Shown: piece by piece, positions 1 to 6,394 of the stretch | Numbering within the stretch: position 1 is the first letter of the stretch | Layout: each line of letters opens with the position of its first letter | Notes under the pieces: model-generated | The model's input: the letters and a program-made list of their open reading frames with translations, nothing else | Database searches by the model: none | Told to the model about the DNA's origin: nothing | Translations under genes and position numbers: made by a program | Origin: Clostridiales bacterium | GTDB taxonomy: Bacteria; Bacillota; Clostridia; Oscillospirales; Ruminococcaceae | Assembly (NCBI GenBank): GCA_012523875.1 | Contig: JAAYSW010000042.1 | Location: 1-8,895, forward strand | Reading direction: 5' to 3' | Length of the DNA stretch: 8,895 bases

Positions 1-31
1 AACACCACCTATTTTCGTAGGTGGTGCTTTT
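1..31. terminator. Intrinsic terminator hairpin, probably bidirectional
   Basis: Bases 3-11 (CACCACCTA) and 18-26 (TAGGTGGTG) form a perfect 9-bp stem around a 6-base loop, followed on the plus strand by CTTTTGT. On the minus strand the hairpin lies a few bases after the stop codon of the SpoVB-like gene, is preceded by AAAAG and is followed by TT before the window ends. It can therefore end that gene's transcript and perhaps also a convergent transcript from the left. How far the minus-strand U-tract runs cannot be seen. Confidence 0.8.
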
Positions 32-34
32 GTA

Positions 35-1705
35 TTATATCTGATTTGCGTCATTGTTTGATGATAGTAATAACTTTACATTATAATTTTCTGCGTTCAT
101 AAGCCATAAAGCAAGTAGATACATTCCACCACCTAGCATGATGGAAAGGGGTAATACCATTCTGCTATCTAAGAATCGTGAAATAATGCTATTGGAGAGT
201 AGTGCTGTAGATGCACATAGTAGCCCCGCATATAGTGGGGAGATAAATATCTTAAAGAGATTAAGTTTGACTTTGGTTTCCTTGCAGAATGCATAAATAG
301 ATAAAATAAGTATAATGAAATAACATATCAAAGTTGAAATTCCAGCACCAGTTACATTGATTTTTGGGATGGGGATAAGTATCATGTTTCCAATAAACTT
401 TACTACAACACCCGTGAGCATGATTTTAACGGGAATATCGGCACGCCCGATAGCTTGTAGCATACTGAACAAAGGGAATGACAGAGCTAACATAATCACG
501 CCAAGTCCCAGATATATAAGGCTTTCATAGGATACTAATATTTCATCGAGCCTTAATGGATAGAGGAATGATAAGATTTCTTTAGATAGAACGCATATCC
601 CGAAGCCTGAAGGGATAGCAATAAAGCCTGTAACCATTAATGCAGATTCTGCGTGTTTTTTAATTTTAGCTTTATCCTTTTCAGCCCATGCCTCAGCTAT
701 ATTTGGGAAAACTCCCTTGCCAAACATATTTGTAATTGATGGGACAAGGTTAAAAACTGTTATGGCAAGTCCAGTGAATGAGCCATAGACAAAAGTTGCA
801 AATGCCACTAAACCTATTTCTTGTGATATTGGATACTTGTTTAAAAAATATTGAGGTGATTTTTCTATTGCCTGATTGAGGAAACGAATTATTGTTGCAA
901 GGTCTATTAGCGAAGTAAGATTAATTACAAAAGAACCGATTGATACAGGTATTAAAATTTTAAAGAGTTCTTTACAGATTTTTCTTTTTGAATATGTTGT
1001 TTTATCCCTATCAAGATCTTCTTTTGAGATTCCATCGCCAATTAGCTTATATCTTAATACTATGAATATCGTTCCAGCTAATGAAGATAGAGTTACACCT
1101 AATACAGCCGCAGCAGCTGCAATTGCTGTTATATCTGTTTCTTCAGGGAAATATTCAAGAACTTTTTCAGGATTACTCAAAACATAATAGCATAGCCCTA
1201 GACCTGTTACAAGCTTCACAAGAGCCTCCGCTACCTGGGAGATAGCAGTAGGGTACATATTTCTTAAACCCTCATAATAACCACGATAGACAGCTGTTAT
1301 GCACCCAAAGAGGATTGATGGTGCAATCATGATTATTGAAAGATGGGATTTTTCACTTTCAACTATATTTACTGCAAAGGGCTTTGCAAGCAAAAATACA
1401 GTAAGGCTACCAAATAATCCAATTAGAATAAATATCACTAGGGAGATGCTTTTTACCTTGCGAGCATTTCTGTACATCTTGAATACTGAGCTTTCAGCCG
1501 TCAGTTTTGCAACAGAAGCAGTAAGACCTGTAACGGAAACAGCATATACAGGCAGGAACAATCCGTATGCACTACTGAAATACCCCATGCCTGTACCACC
1601 TAAAAGATTGGTAAGTGGAATTTTGAATACTGCACCAATAAGTTTTGCTATGAGAACAGATACAATAAGTATTACTGAGCCATGAATAAAGCTCTGTTTT
1701 TTCAA
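35..1705 (-). CDS. SpoVB/MurJ-like polysaccharide (lipid-linked precursor) transporter, MOP superfamily
   Basis: This is a polytopic membrane protein of 556 residues, close to the usual 500-550 of the SpoVB/YabM/MurJ branch of the MOP flippase superfamily. Members move lipid-linked sugar precursors across the cytoplasmic membrane; SpoVB itself acts in spore cortex formation. The N-terminus shows the family pattern: a first helix at about 9-27, then KIPLTNLLGGTGMGYF (28-43), a second hydrophobic segment, and a conserved YRGYYEGLRNMYPTAISQ region near 140. About a dozen further hydrophobic segments follow. I chose the TTG start at 1703-1705 because AGGAG lies 8 bases upstream; the GTG three codons earlier (1712-1714) overlaps that site. 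The gene is divergent from the aminotransferase operon and is followed by a terminator, so it appears monocistronic. In Bacillus a SpoVB-like gene (yabM) sits beside mazG (yabN), which makes a YabM-like role possible. Which paralogue it is, and the substrate, cannot be decided here. Confidence 0.88.
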   Translation of the reverse strand: MKKQSFIHGSVILIVSVLIAKLIGAVFKIPLTNLLGGTGMGYFSSAYGLFLPVYAVSVTGLTASVAKLTAESSVFKMYRNARKVKSISLVIFILIGLFGSLTVFLLAKPFAVNIVESEKSHLSIIMIAPSILFGCITAVYRGYYEGLRNMYPTAISQVAEALVKLVTGLGLCYYVLSNPEKVLEYFPEETDITAIAAAAAVLGVTLSSLAGTIFIVLRYKLIGDGISKEDLDRDKTTYSKRKICKELFKILIPVSIGSFVINLTSLIDLATIIRFLNQAIEKSPQYFLNKYPISQEIGLVAFATFVYGSFTGLAITVFNLVPSITNMFGKGVFPNIAEAWAEKDKAKIKKHAESALMVTGFIAIPSGFGICVLSKEILSFLYPLRLDEILVSYESLIYLGLGVIMLALSFPLFSMLQAIGRADIPVKIMLTGVVVKFIGNMILIPIPKINVTGAGISTLICYFIILILSIYAFCKETKVKLNLFKIFISPLYAGLLCASTALLSNSIISRFLDSRMVLPLSIMLGGGMYLLALWLMNAENYNVKLLLSSNNDANQI

Positions 1706-1713
1706 TAATAACA

Positions 1714-1718
1714 CTCCT
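1714..1718 (-). promoter_or_regulatory. Ribosome binding site that decides the SpoVB-like start
   Basis: On the minus strand the sequence reads AAAGGAGTGTTATTATTG. AGGAG (1718 down to 1714) is 8 bases from TTG (1705-1703). The alternative GTG overlaps the AGGAG itself and so could not be served by it. Confidence 0.65.
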
Positions 1719-1736
1719 TTTTATTATTACATAAAT

Positions 1737-1765
1737 ATTATACAATTCTAATAAAATTGTAACAT
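1737..1765 (-). promoter_or_regulatory. Candidate promoter for the SpoVB-like gene
   Basis: A perfect TATAAT lies at 1742-1737 on the minus strand, giving a predicted start near 1730 and a leader of about 25 bases. The -35 is poor: TGTTAC sits 16 bases upstream and TTACAA only 14 bases upstream. The -10 is convincing but the full promoter is not. Confidence 0.4.
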
Positions 1766-1780
1766 TTATTAAAATTTATG

Positions 1781-1809
1781 TTGATGAATCATAAAATATG
1801 TGATATAAT
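1781..1809 (+). promoter_or_regulatory. Strong sigma-A-type promoter with extended -10 for the aminotransferase operon
   Basis: TTGATG at 1781-1786 is separated by exactly 17 bases from TATAAT at 1804-1809. The -10 is preceded by TGA, giving the extended TGnTATAAT form. Start of transcription is expected near 1816, leaving a leader of about 110 bases before the first gene. It points away from the divergent SpoVB-like gene. Confidence 0.75.
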
Positions 1810-1854
1810 TATAAAATAATATGGTTTTTATGCACATTTGCTAAAATGACATAG

Positions 1855-1887
1855 AAAACAATAAAGGGTGCAAAGCCCTTTTGTTTT
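1855..1887 (+). promoter_or_regulatory. Leader hairpin, possible attenuator
   Basis: AAAGGG (1863-1868) pairs with CCCTTT (1876-1881), extended outward by AAAACA (1855-1860) with TGTTTT (1882-1887) across a 2-base bulge. The descending arm is T-rich (CCCTTTTGTTTTG), resembling a weak intrinsic terminator. It lies between the promoter and the first gene. I see no T-box signature, Trp-rich leader peptide or recognisable riboswitch core, so its role is inferred from position only. Confidence 0.4.
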
Positions 1888-1928
1888 GTATTTAAGAAAT
1901 AATCACTAGTATGAAAAGAGGTTGATGT

Positions 1929-3119
1929 ATGAATTATGTTTTTTCAGATAGAATTGCTGGCTTACAAGCATCAGCTATAAGGGAGATTTTAAAGTTTACA
2001 GCATTCCCAGATGTTATATCATTTGCAGCAGGGAATCCAGCACAGGAAGCATTTCCTATTGATGATGTTTCAAGAATTTCTAATGAACTTTTGAGTAAAA
2101 ATCCAATTTTAGCTTTACAATATAATATAACTGAGGGTTATACTCCTTTGAGGGATTTGTTAAAGGTAATGATGGCGGAGAAAAATTGCTTTAGTGATAA
2201 TGATGAGTTAATTATTACTGCCGGTGCACAGCAGGGCATGGAGCTTGCTTGTAAGGTTTTATGCAATGAGGGCGATACGCTTATTTGTGAAGCACCTAGC
2301 TTTATAGGTTCACTTAATGCTTTTAAATCCTATAATGTGAATCTTGTAGGAGTGGAACTTGAAGATGATGGTATAAATCTTGAAAAGCTTGAGGTTGCGT
2401 TAAAAGCTAATACTAATACAAAGGTTTTATATTTAATTCCTAATTTCCAAAATCCAACGGGGAACACCATGTCTTTGGAAAAAAGGAAGGCCGTTTATAA
2501 TCTATCAAAAAAGTATAATTTTATTATTATTGAGGATAATCCATATGGTGAACTTAGATTTGCAGGAGAGGACGTACCATCAATAAAAAGTCTTGATGCT
2601 GATGGTAGAGTTATCTATGTAGGTAGTTTTTCAAAGATTCTAGCACCAGGGCTCCGTGTTGGTTATGTATCTGCTCCCAAGGAAATTATTCAGAAAATGG
2701 TGGTTTGTAAACAGGTTTCTGATGTTCATACCAATATCTGGGCACAGGCTATTTGTGAGGGGTTTCTTCAAACTTGCGATTTAGATGCCCACTTGCATAG
2801 GCTTAGAGCAGTGTATGAGAGAAAGTGTAAGATTATGCTTGGAGAGATGGATAAGTATTTTTCAAAGAAAATTAAATATACAAAGCCCCAGGGGGGTCTG
2901 TTTATTTGGGCTACCCTTCCTGAAGGCAGCAATATGCTTGAGTTTTGCAAAAGGGCTGTTGAAGAGTATAAGGTTGCTGTTGTTCCAGGAACTGCCTTTA
3001 TGGTTAGTGAAAATGATAAAACAAATTCATTTAGACTAAATTTCTCAACGCCAACTGATGAAAAGATTGTAAAGGGTTGTGAGATTTTAGGTAGGATGAC
3101 AAGGGAAATGCTAGATTAA
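1929..3119 (+). CDS. PLP-dependent aminotransferase, fold type I (class I/II)
   Basis: The 396-residue protein is a full-length cytoplasmic aminotransferase of the class I/II family, in the subgroup that includes 2-aminoadipate/LysN-like enzymes and MocR C-terminal domains. The PLP lysine is Lys236 in VGSFSKILAPGLRVGY. Other cofactor contacts are visible: GAQQ at 99-102 for phosphate, PNFQNPTG (171-178) with Asn175, and EDNPY (202-206) with Asp203 for the pyridine nitrogen and Tyr206. Arg369 in SFRLNFS should bind the substrate carboxylate. There is no N-terminal winged-helix domain, so it is an enzyme and not a MocR regulator. The start has GAGG 7 bases upstream. It is the first gene of an operon with an unknown gene and trpS. 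The amino acid used is not determinable; aromatic, branched-chain and aminoadipate substrates are all plausible. Confidence 0.9.
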   Translation: MNYVFSDRIAGLQASAIREILKFTAFPDVISFAAGNPAQEAFPIDDVSRISNELLSKNPILALQYNITEGYTPLRDLLKVMMAEKNCFSDNDELIITAGAQQGMELACKVLCNEGDTLICEAPSFIGSLNAFKSYNVNLVGVELEDDGINLEKLEVALKANTNTKVLYLIPNFQNPTGNTMSLEKRKAVYNLSKKYNFIIIEDNPYGELRFAGEDVPSIKSLDADGRVIYVGSFSKILAPGLRVGYVSAPKEIIQKMVVCKQVSDVHTNIWAQAICEGFLQTCDLDAHLHRLRAVYERKCKIMLGEMDKYFSKKIKYTKPQGGLFIWATLPEGSNMLEFCKRAVEEYKVAVVPGTAFMVSENDKTNSFRLNFSTPTDEKIVKGCEILGRMTREMLD

Positions 3120-3145
3120 AAATAAGATTTAAGGAGAGATTTGTG

Positions 3146-3682
3146 ATGGCTGGAAAAAGACGTTCACCATTAAATAGGTATCCTGTTACTCAAAAATATT
3201 TAGAGGCTAGAGCAGGTGCTATATCTTTTGCTGCGACTGATATAAAAAAAATGACTGCCCCTGAAAGTCAGGTATATGGACTAGTAATTGATATACCTAT
3301 GGGTCCTAATCTGCTTTCTACTTTGGTATGCTATGCTAATGGTTCAGCAAATTTATTTTATAATAATGGGGGTTCATTAGTAGGTGCTTCAACGAAATAT
3401 AGAACTGTAGCACATGCAGCAAGAACTCTTGTGTTGAGTGCGGAAAATTGTTTATCTGCTTCCGAAAAAGTAAATTCATATGATTTGCCTGTTGGTAGGG
3501 TGCATTATGTTTATTTCCTAACAAAAAGGGGATTTATTTATAGAACTATCATTACTCCGGGTAATTTTACTGAGAATGATAAGGGGAGCAAATTATTATT
3601 CCACCTATATCAGAATGTATTAGCTGAAATAAGGATGGCACAGCTAAAAGAAGAGAGCCAAGTGGGTGGGAGTAATAGTTGA
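3146..3682 (+). CDS. Conserved-looking hypothetical protein, 178 residues
   Basis: I do not recognise this protein as a named family. It appears soluble, with no signal peptide or membrane helix. The N-terminus is basic (MAGKRRSPLNRY). The core looks alpha/beta: strands around 43-51 and 57-64, a turn with YANGSANLFYNNGGSLVG (63-80), a helix about 87-106 (VAHAARTLVLSAENCL), two more strands at 117-136 (GRVHYVYFLTKRGFIYRT), and a C-terminal helix about 148-170. The ATG at 3146 has AAGGAG upstream at a spacing of 9; a GTG directly before it (3143) is an alternative. It begins 26 bp after the aminotransferase and ends 19 bp before trpS, so it is very probably co-transcribed. Base composition resembles its neighbours, so recent transfer is not indicated. 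Any role in amino acid metabolism or translation is guesswork from position. Confidence 0.8.
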   Translation: MAGKRRSPLNRYPVTQKYLEARAGAISFAATDIKKMTAPESQVYGLVIDIPMGPNLLSTLVCYANGSANLFYNNGGSLVGASTKYRTVAHAARTLVLSAENCLSASEKVNSYDLPVGRVHYVYFLTKRGFIYRTIITPGNFTENDKGSKLLFHLYQNVLAEIRMAQLKEESQVGGSNS

Positions 3683-3701
3683 TTGAAAGGGGATTTAGTT
3701 A

Positions 3702-4706
3702 ATGTCGGAGCAAGGAAAAAAGCTTATTTTCAGTGGTATTCAGCCTACGGGAACATTCACGCTAGGTAATTATATTGGTGCGATTTGCAATTGGAAAACC
3801 TTGCAGGATAAATATAACTGTATTTATTCTGTTGTGGATATGCATGCTATCACCGTAAAACAAGATCCTATAAAGCTTAGGAGCAACTCATTGGACGCTT
3901 ATGCATTGTTGCTTGCTTGTGGGATTGATTTAGACAAATCTATAATTTTTATACAGAGCCATGTAAAGACTCACGCTGAATTAAGTTGGATTTTATCATG
4001 TTCAACTCAATTTGGTGAGTTATCAAGAATGACTCAGTTTAAAGATAAAAGTGCAAGACATTCTGATGATATCAATGCGGGGTTATTTACATACCCAGTT
4101 CTGATGGCGGCAGATATTTTGGCGTATAATGCGGACCTTGTGCCTGTTGGTGCGGATCAGAAACAACATCTTGAGCTTACACGCAATGTTGCACAAAGAT
4201 TTAATCAAAGATATGGAGAATTTTTCACTGTGCCGGAACCATATATAGCTGAGGTTGGAGCAAAGGTAATGTCATTACAGGAACCTGCTAAGAAGATGTC
4301 AAAATCAGATAAAAATCCTAATTCATGTATATTAATACTTGATGATAAGGATACTATTATTAGAAAGTTTAAGCGTGCTGTAACTGATAGTGAATCGGAG
4401 GTTTGTTATCGTGAGGGTAAGGATGGCATAAATAACCTTATGACAATATATTCAATGGTAACAGGGAAAAGCTTTGTTGAGATTACAAGTGAATTTTCAG
4501 GTAGGGGTTATGGAGATTTTAAGATTGCAGTTGGTGAAGCTGTTGCTGAACATTTACGCCCTATGCAGGAGGAGTTTACAAGAATTAGGGCAGATAAACA
4601 ATATTTAAAGGAATGTTATACAAGCGGTGCTGAACAGGCATTGGGATATTCACAGCGTGTTGTGAGTAAGGTCTACCGTAAAGTGGGCTTTGTTGATGCA
4701 AGATAA
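3702..4706 (+). CDS. trpS: Tryptophanyl-tRNA synthetase
   Basis: The enzyme activates tryptophan with ATP and charges tRNA-Trp in the cytoplasm. The 334 residues match the compact bacterial class Ic synthetase. The N-terminal FSGIQPTGTFTLGNYIGA (10-27) carries the HIGH-type signature in its TLGNY form. YPVLMAADIL (131-140) contains the tryptophan-binding Asp138, GADQ is at 150-153, and KMSKS is at 198-202. The C-terminal helical region that contacts the anticodon is present, so the gene looks intact. AAAGGGGA precedes the ATG by about 9 bases. It is the last gene of the three-gene operon, 19 bp after the unknown gene. No T-box leader or tryptophan-responsive element stands directly upstream, unlike many Firmicute trpS genes, so it should depend mainly on the operon promoter near 1781-1809. 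Confidence 0.97.
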   Translation: MSEQGKKLIFSGIQPTGTFTLGNYIGAICNWKTLQDKYNCIYSVVDMHAITVKQDPIKLRSNSLDAYALLLACGIDLDKSIIFIQSHVKTHAELSWILSCSTQFGELSRMTQFKDKSARHSDDINAGLFTYPVLMAADILAYNADLVPVGADQKQHLELTRNVAQRFNQRYGEFFTVPEPYIAEVGAKVMSLQEPAKKMSKSDKNPNSCILILDDKDTIIRKFKRAVTDSESEVCYREGKDGINNLMTIYSMVTGKSFVEITSEFSGRGYGDFKIAVGEAVAEHLRPMQEEFTRIRADKQYLKECYTSGAEQALGYSQRVVSKVYRKVGFVDAR

Positions 4707-4742
4707 AAGGTAAATATTACACAATAATAACAGATATGCATT

Positions 4743-4776
4743 ATAAATATAGCGAAAATTTAATAAATATAACGAA
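4743..4776 (+). repeat. 14-bp direct repeat with 20-bp periodicity upstream of the mazG promoter
   Basis: ATAAATATAGCGAA at 4743-4756 recurs as ATAAATATAACGAA at 4763-4776, one mismatch in 14. The start-to-start distance is 20 bp, close to two helical turns. The second copy ends 14 bp before the proposed -35. The placement suggests an upstream regulator site or an A/T-rich UP-like element; this is inference from position. Confidence 0.6.
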
Positions 4777-4790
4777 CTTCAGAAAAACGC

Positions 4791-4819
4791 TTGCAATTTG
4801 GGGGAAATTAATGTACTAT
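4791..4819 (+). promoter_or_regulatory. Promoter for mazG-HU unit
   Basis: TTGCAA at 4791-4796 lies 17 bases before TACTAT at 4814-4819. The predicted start is near 4826, about 43 bases ahead of the mazG ATG. The -35 is good and the -10 moderate. No terminator is evident between trpS and this promoter, so read-through from the upstream operon may add to expression. Confidence 0.55.
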
Positions 4820-4868
4820 ATAAAAGACATATTTATGTGGTGTATTATTTATGGTGAAAGAGTGAGAG

Positions 4869-5684
4869 ATGATTAATTTTAATAAGAAGGAATTTTACTC
4901 AATTGATGATTTGCTTAATATTATGCAGATGCTTCGCAGTGAGGACGGTTGCCCTTGGGATAGAGTGCAAAGTCATGAATCCATAAAGAAAGATTTTGTG
5001 GAAGAGGTTTATGAGGCTATTGAGGCTATTGATTTAGGGGATATTGACTTATTGCGTGAGGAATTGGGTGATGTCCTTTTGCAAATTGTGTTTCATTGCC
5101 AGATTGAAGCGGAGGCAAATAGATTTTCGTTTGACGATGTATGTGATGAAATTTGTAAGAAATTAATTATAAGGCACCCACATGTTTTTGGGGATGTTAG
5201 CGTAAGTGATGCTGATGAGGTTTTAGAAAACTGGGATAATATTAAAAAGGAAACTAAGGGGCAAGAAAGTTACTCAGATACGCTTAAAAGTGTTGCAAAA
5301 TCACTACCAGCTTTAATGCGAGCACAAAAGATTGGGAATAGGGCTATGCGTGCTGGAATGGATTTTAAATGCTGCGAGGATACTATCTCATGTGTTAAAT
5401 CCGAATTATCCGAACTTGAGGATGCCATAAAGATTGGTAACCTTGAAAGCATTGAGGAAGAATTGGGTGATTTGATATTTTCATGTGTTAATACTGCAAG
5501 GCATTTAAAAATTGATGCAGAGCAAGCATTAGTAAAATCTACGGATAAATTTATTAGGCGATTCGAGGAAACTGAAAAAAACATTAGGCTAAAAGGGAGA
5601 GATATAAAATCCCTTAGCATAGATGAGATTGATATCTATTGGCGTGAGGCTAAAAAGAAGTTGATCAAAAAAATACAAGAATAA
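4869..5684 (+). CDS. mazG: Nucleoside triphosphate pyrophosphohydrolase MazG
   Basis: MazG hydrolyses NTPs and dNTPs to the monophosphate and pyrophosphate, removing non-canonical or excess nucleotides in the cytoplasm. At 271 residues it is close to the E. coli enzyme (about 263) and carries both tandem MazG domains. Domain 1 shows GCPWD (27-31), EEVYEAIEAI (45-54) and EELGDVLLQIVFH (64-76). Domain 2 has SELSELEDAI (178-187) and EEELGDLIF (196-204). The metal-binding acidic residues (E45, E46, E49, E65, D68 and the matching second set) are present, so activity is expected. It lacks the N-terminal methylase-like domain fused to MazG in Bacillus YabN. The ATG is preceded by a modest AAAGAG at 6 bases. 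It is followed after 18 bp by the HU gene, with which it should be co-transcribed. Confidence 0.96.
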   Translation: MINFNKKEFYSIDDLLNIMQMLRSEDGCPWDRVQSHESIKKDFVEEVYEAIEAIDLGDIDLLREELGDVLLQIVFHCQIEAEANRFSFDDVCDEICKKLIIRHPHVFGDVSVSDADEVLENWDNIKKETKGQESYSDTLKSVAKSLPALMRAQKIGNRAMRAGMDFKCCEDTISCVKSELSELEDAIKIGNLESIEEELGDLIFSCVNTARHLKIDAEQALVKSTDKFIRRFEETEKNIRLKGRDIKSLSIDEIDIYWREAKKKLIKKIQE

Positions 5685-5702
5685 TAAAACGGAGGTATAA
5701 AA

Positions 5703-5978
5703 ATGACAAAATCACAATTAATTGATGTAGTTGCTGATAAAACAGAAATGACTAAGAAAGATGCTGATACTGCTGTTAATGCTGTTTTCACTGCAATTAC
5801 TGAGGCTATGGCTGAGGGCGACAAGGTTCAAATCATAGGGTTTGGTACATTTGAAGTCCGTGACCGTAAGGAAAAACAATCAATTAACCCAAGAACAAAG
5901 GAAACATTTATTTCTCCTGCTAAGAAAGCACCTGCATTTAAGGCTGGAAAGGCTTTAAAAGAAGCCGTAAACAAGTAG
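5703..5978 (+). CDS. hup: HU family DNA-binding protein
   Basis: At 91 residues this is a standard-length HU. It forms homodimers that bend and coat DNA in the nucleoid. The helical dimerisation half (1-40) is followed by the family signature GFGTFEVRDRKEKQ (46-59) and the beta-arm tip INPRTKE (61-67), whose Pro63 is the residue that intercalates into bent DNA. The C-terminal helix with many lysines (74-91) is intact. A strong GGAGG sits 7 bases before the ATG, much better than the site of mazG, so HU should be made in larger amounts from the shared transcript. It lies 18 bp after mazG and is followed at once by a strong terminator. Confidence 0.97.
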   Translation: MTKSQLIDVVADKTEMTKKDADTAVNAVFTAITEAMAEGDKVQIIGFGTFEVRDRKEKQSINPRTKETFISPAKKAPAFKAGKALKEAVNK

Positions 5979-5999
5979 TAGATTAGAATAATAAACAAA

Positions 6000-6039
6000 A
6001 AAGCAGGGAACGGATTTACCGTTCACTGCTTTCGTTTTT
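6000..6039 (+). terminator. Intrinsic terminator after the HU gene
   Basis: AAAGCAG-G-GAACGG (6000-6013) pairs with CCGTTC-A-CTGCTTT (6019-6032). The result is a 13-bp stem with one G/A mismatch and an ATTTA loop. It is followed by CG and five T (6035-6039). It starts 21 bases after the HU stop codon and separates the mazG-HU unit from the S4-domain gene. Confidence 0.9.
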
Positions 6040-6061
6040 GCAAAATAGAAAGAATATAAAT

Positions 6062-6089
6062 TTGTTTCTGTTTTATATTTGATTAATAG
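6062..6089 (+). promoter_or_regulatory. Weak candidate promoter for the S4-domain gene
   Basis: A promoter is expected here because a strong terminator precedes the gene. The best match is TTGTTT at 6062-6067 and TAATAG at 6084-6089 with a 16-base spacer. Both hexamers are imperfect, and other AT-rich placements are possible. Confidence 0.3.
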
Positions 6090-6113
6090 CCAATAATTAA
6101 TGATTTTGACCTT

Positions 6114-6118
6114 GGAGG
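6114..6118 (+). promoter_or_regulatory. Ribosome binding site that decides the S4-domain gene start
   Basis: GGAGG lies 5 bases before ATG at 6124. An in-frame ATG at 6100 would place this site inside the coding region and would add eight residues that do not belong to the S4 family N-terminus. Confidence 0.8.
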
Positions 6119-6123
6119 GAAAA

Positions 6124-6366
6124 ATGAGATTAGATAAATATCTTAAAATAACACGATTGATAAAGAGGAGAACAATTGCAAATGACGCTTGTGATGCAGG
6201 CAAAATACTCGTGAATGATAAGGTTGCAAGGGCCTCTTACAAGATAAAAATAGATGATATAATCACAATTAATATGGGTCAAAGACCATTAAAAGTAAAG
6301 GTTTTATCCATTACTGAACATGCAACAAAGGAAAATGCAGCAGATAATTATATTGTTGTAGAATGA
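6124..6366 (+). CDS. rqcP: S4-domain RNA-binding protein, RqcP/YabO family
   Basis: The 80-residue protein is a single S4 RNA-binding domain, close to the 86 residues of Bacillus YabO (RqcP). RqcP binds obstructed 50S subunits and, with RqcH, supports alanine tailing of stalled nascent chains. It begins MRLDKYLKITRLIKRRT, the characteristic family opening with Arg2, Lys5 and the basic RLIKRR cluster (11-16). AGKILVNDKVARASYKIKIDD (29-49) is the usual S4 strand-turn-strand. The C-terminal KENAADNYIVV also fits YabO. The Hsp15 (HslR) family is related, but those proteins have a longer basic C-terminus. It follows mazG and HU after a terminator, recalling the yabN-yabO order in Bacillus. Family assignment is strong; the ribosome-rescue role is inferred from the family. 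Confidence 0.88.
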   Translation: MRLDKYLKITRLIKRRTIANDACDAGKILVNDKVARASYKIKIDDIITINMGQRPLKVKVLSITEHATKENAADNYIVVE

Positions 6367-6374
6367 AAATGTAA

Positions 6375-6394
6375 AACTTATATGGAGCTAAGTT
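6375..6394. terminator. Weak hairpin between convergent genes
   Basis: AACTTA (6375-6380) and TAAGTT (6389-6394) can form a 6-bp stem with an 8-base loop in the 26-bp gap between the S4-domain gene and the convergent FUSC-like gene, overlapping the latter's stop codon. The stem is AT-rich and lacks an adjacent T-tract on the plus strand, so termination here would be weak. Confidence 0.2.

Noticed and set aside
876..1685. Two plus-strand open frames of 103 and 128 codons
   Set aside because: They are antisense to the SpoVB-like gene and arise from its hydrophobic codon pattern.
1810..1928. T-box or other known riboswitch in the aminotransferase operon leader
   Set aside because: No T-box consensus, specifier loop arrangement or recognisable riboswitch core is visible; the leader is also short for a T-box.
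4707..4868. Possible terminator after trpS
   Set aside because: I looked for an inverted repeat with a T-tract and found none; the stretch is AT-rich and holds only the direct repeat and the mazG promoter.
5270..5824. Minus-strand open frames of 116 and 62 codons
   Set aside because: They run antisense to mazG and HU, both of which are certain genes.
6100..6123. Earlier in-frame ATG for the S4-domain gene
   Set aside because: The GGAGG ribosome binding site lies inside this extension, and the family begins at MRLDKYL.
5955..6203. 82-codon minus-strand frame across the HU terminator region
   Set aside because: It spans a clear terminator and overlaps the starts and ends of two well-supported plus-strand genes; no ribosome binding site or protein family pattern was seen.
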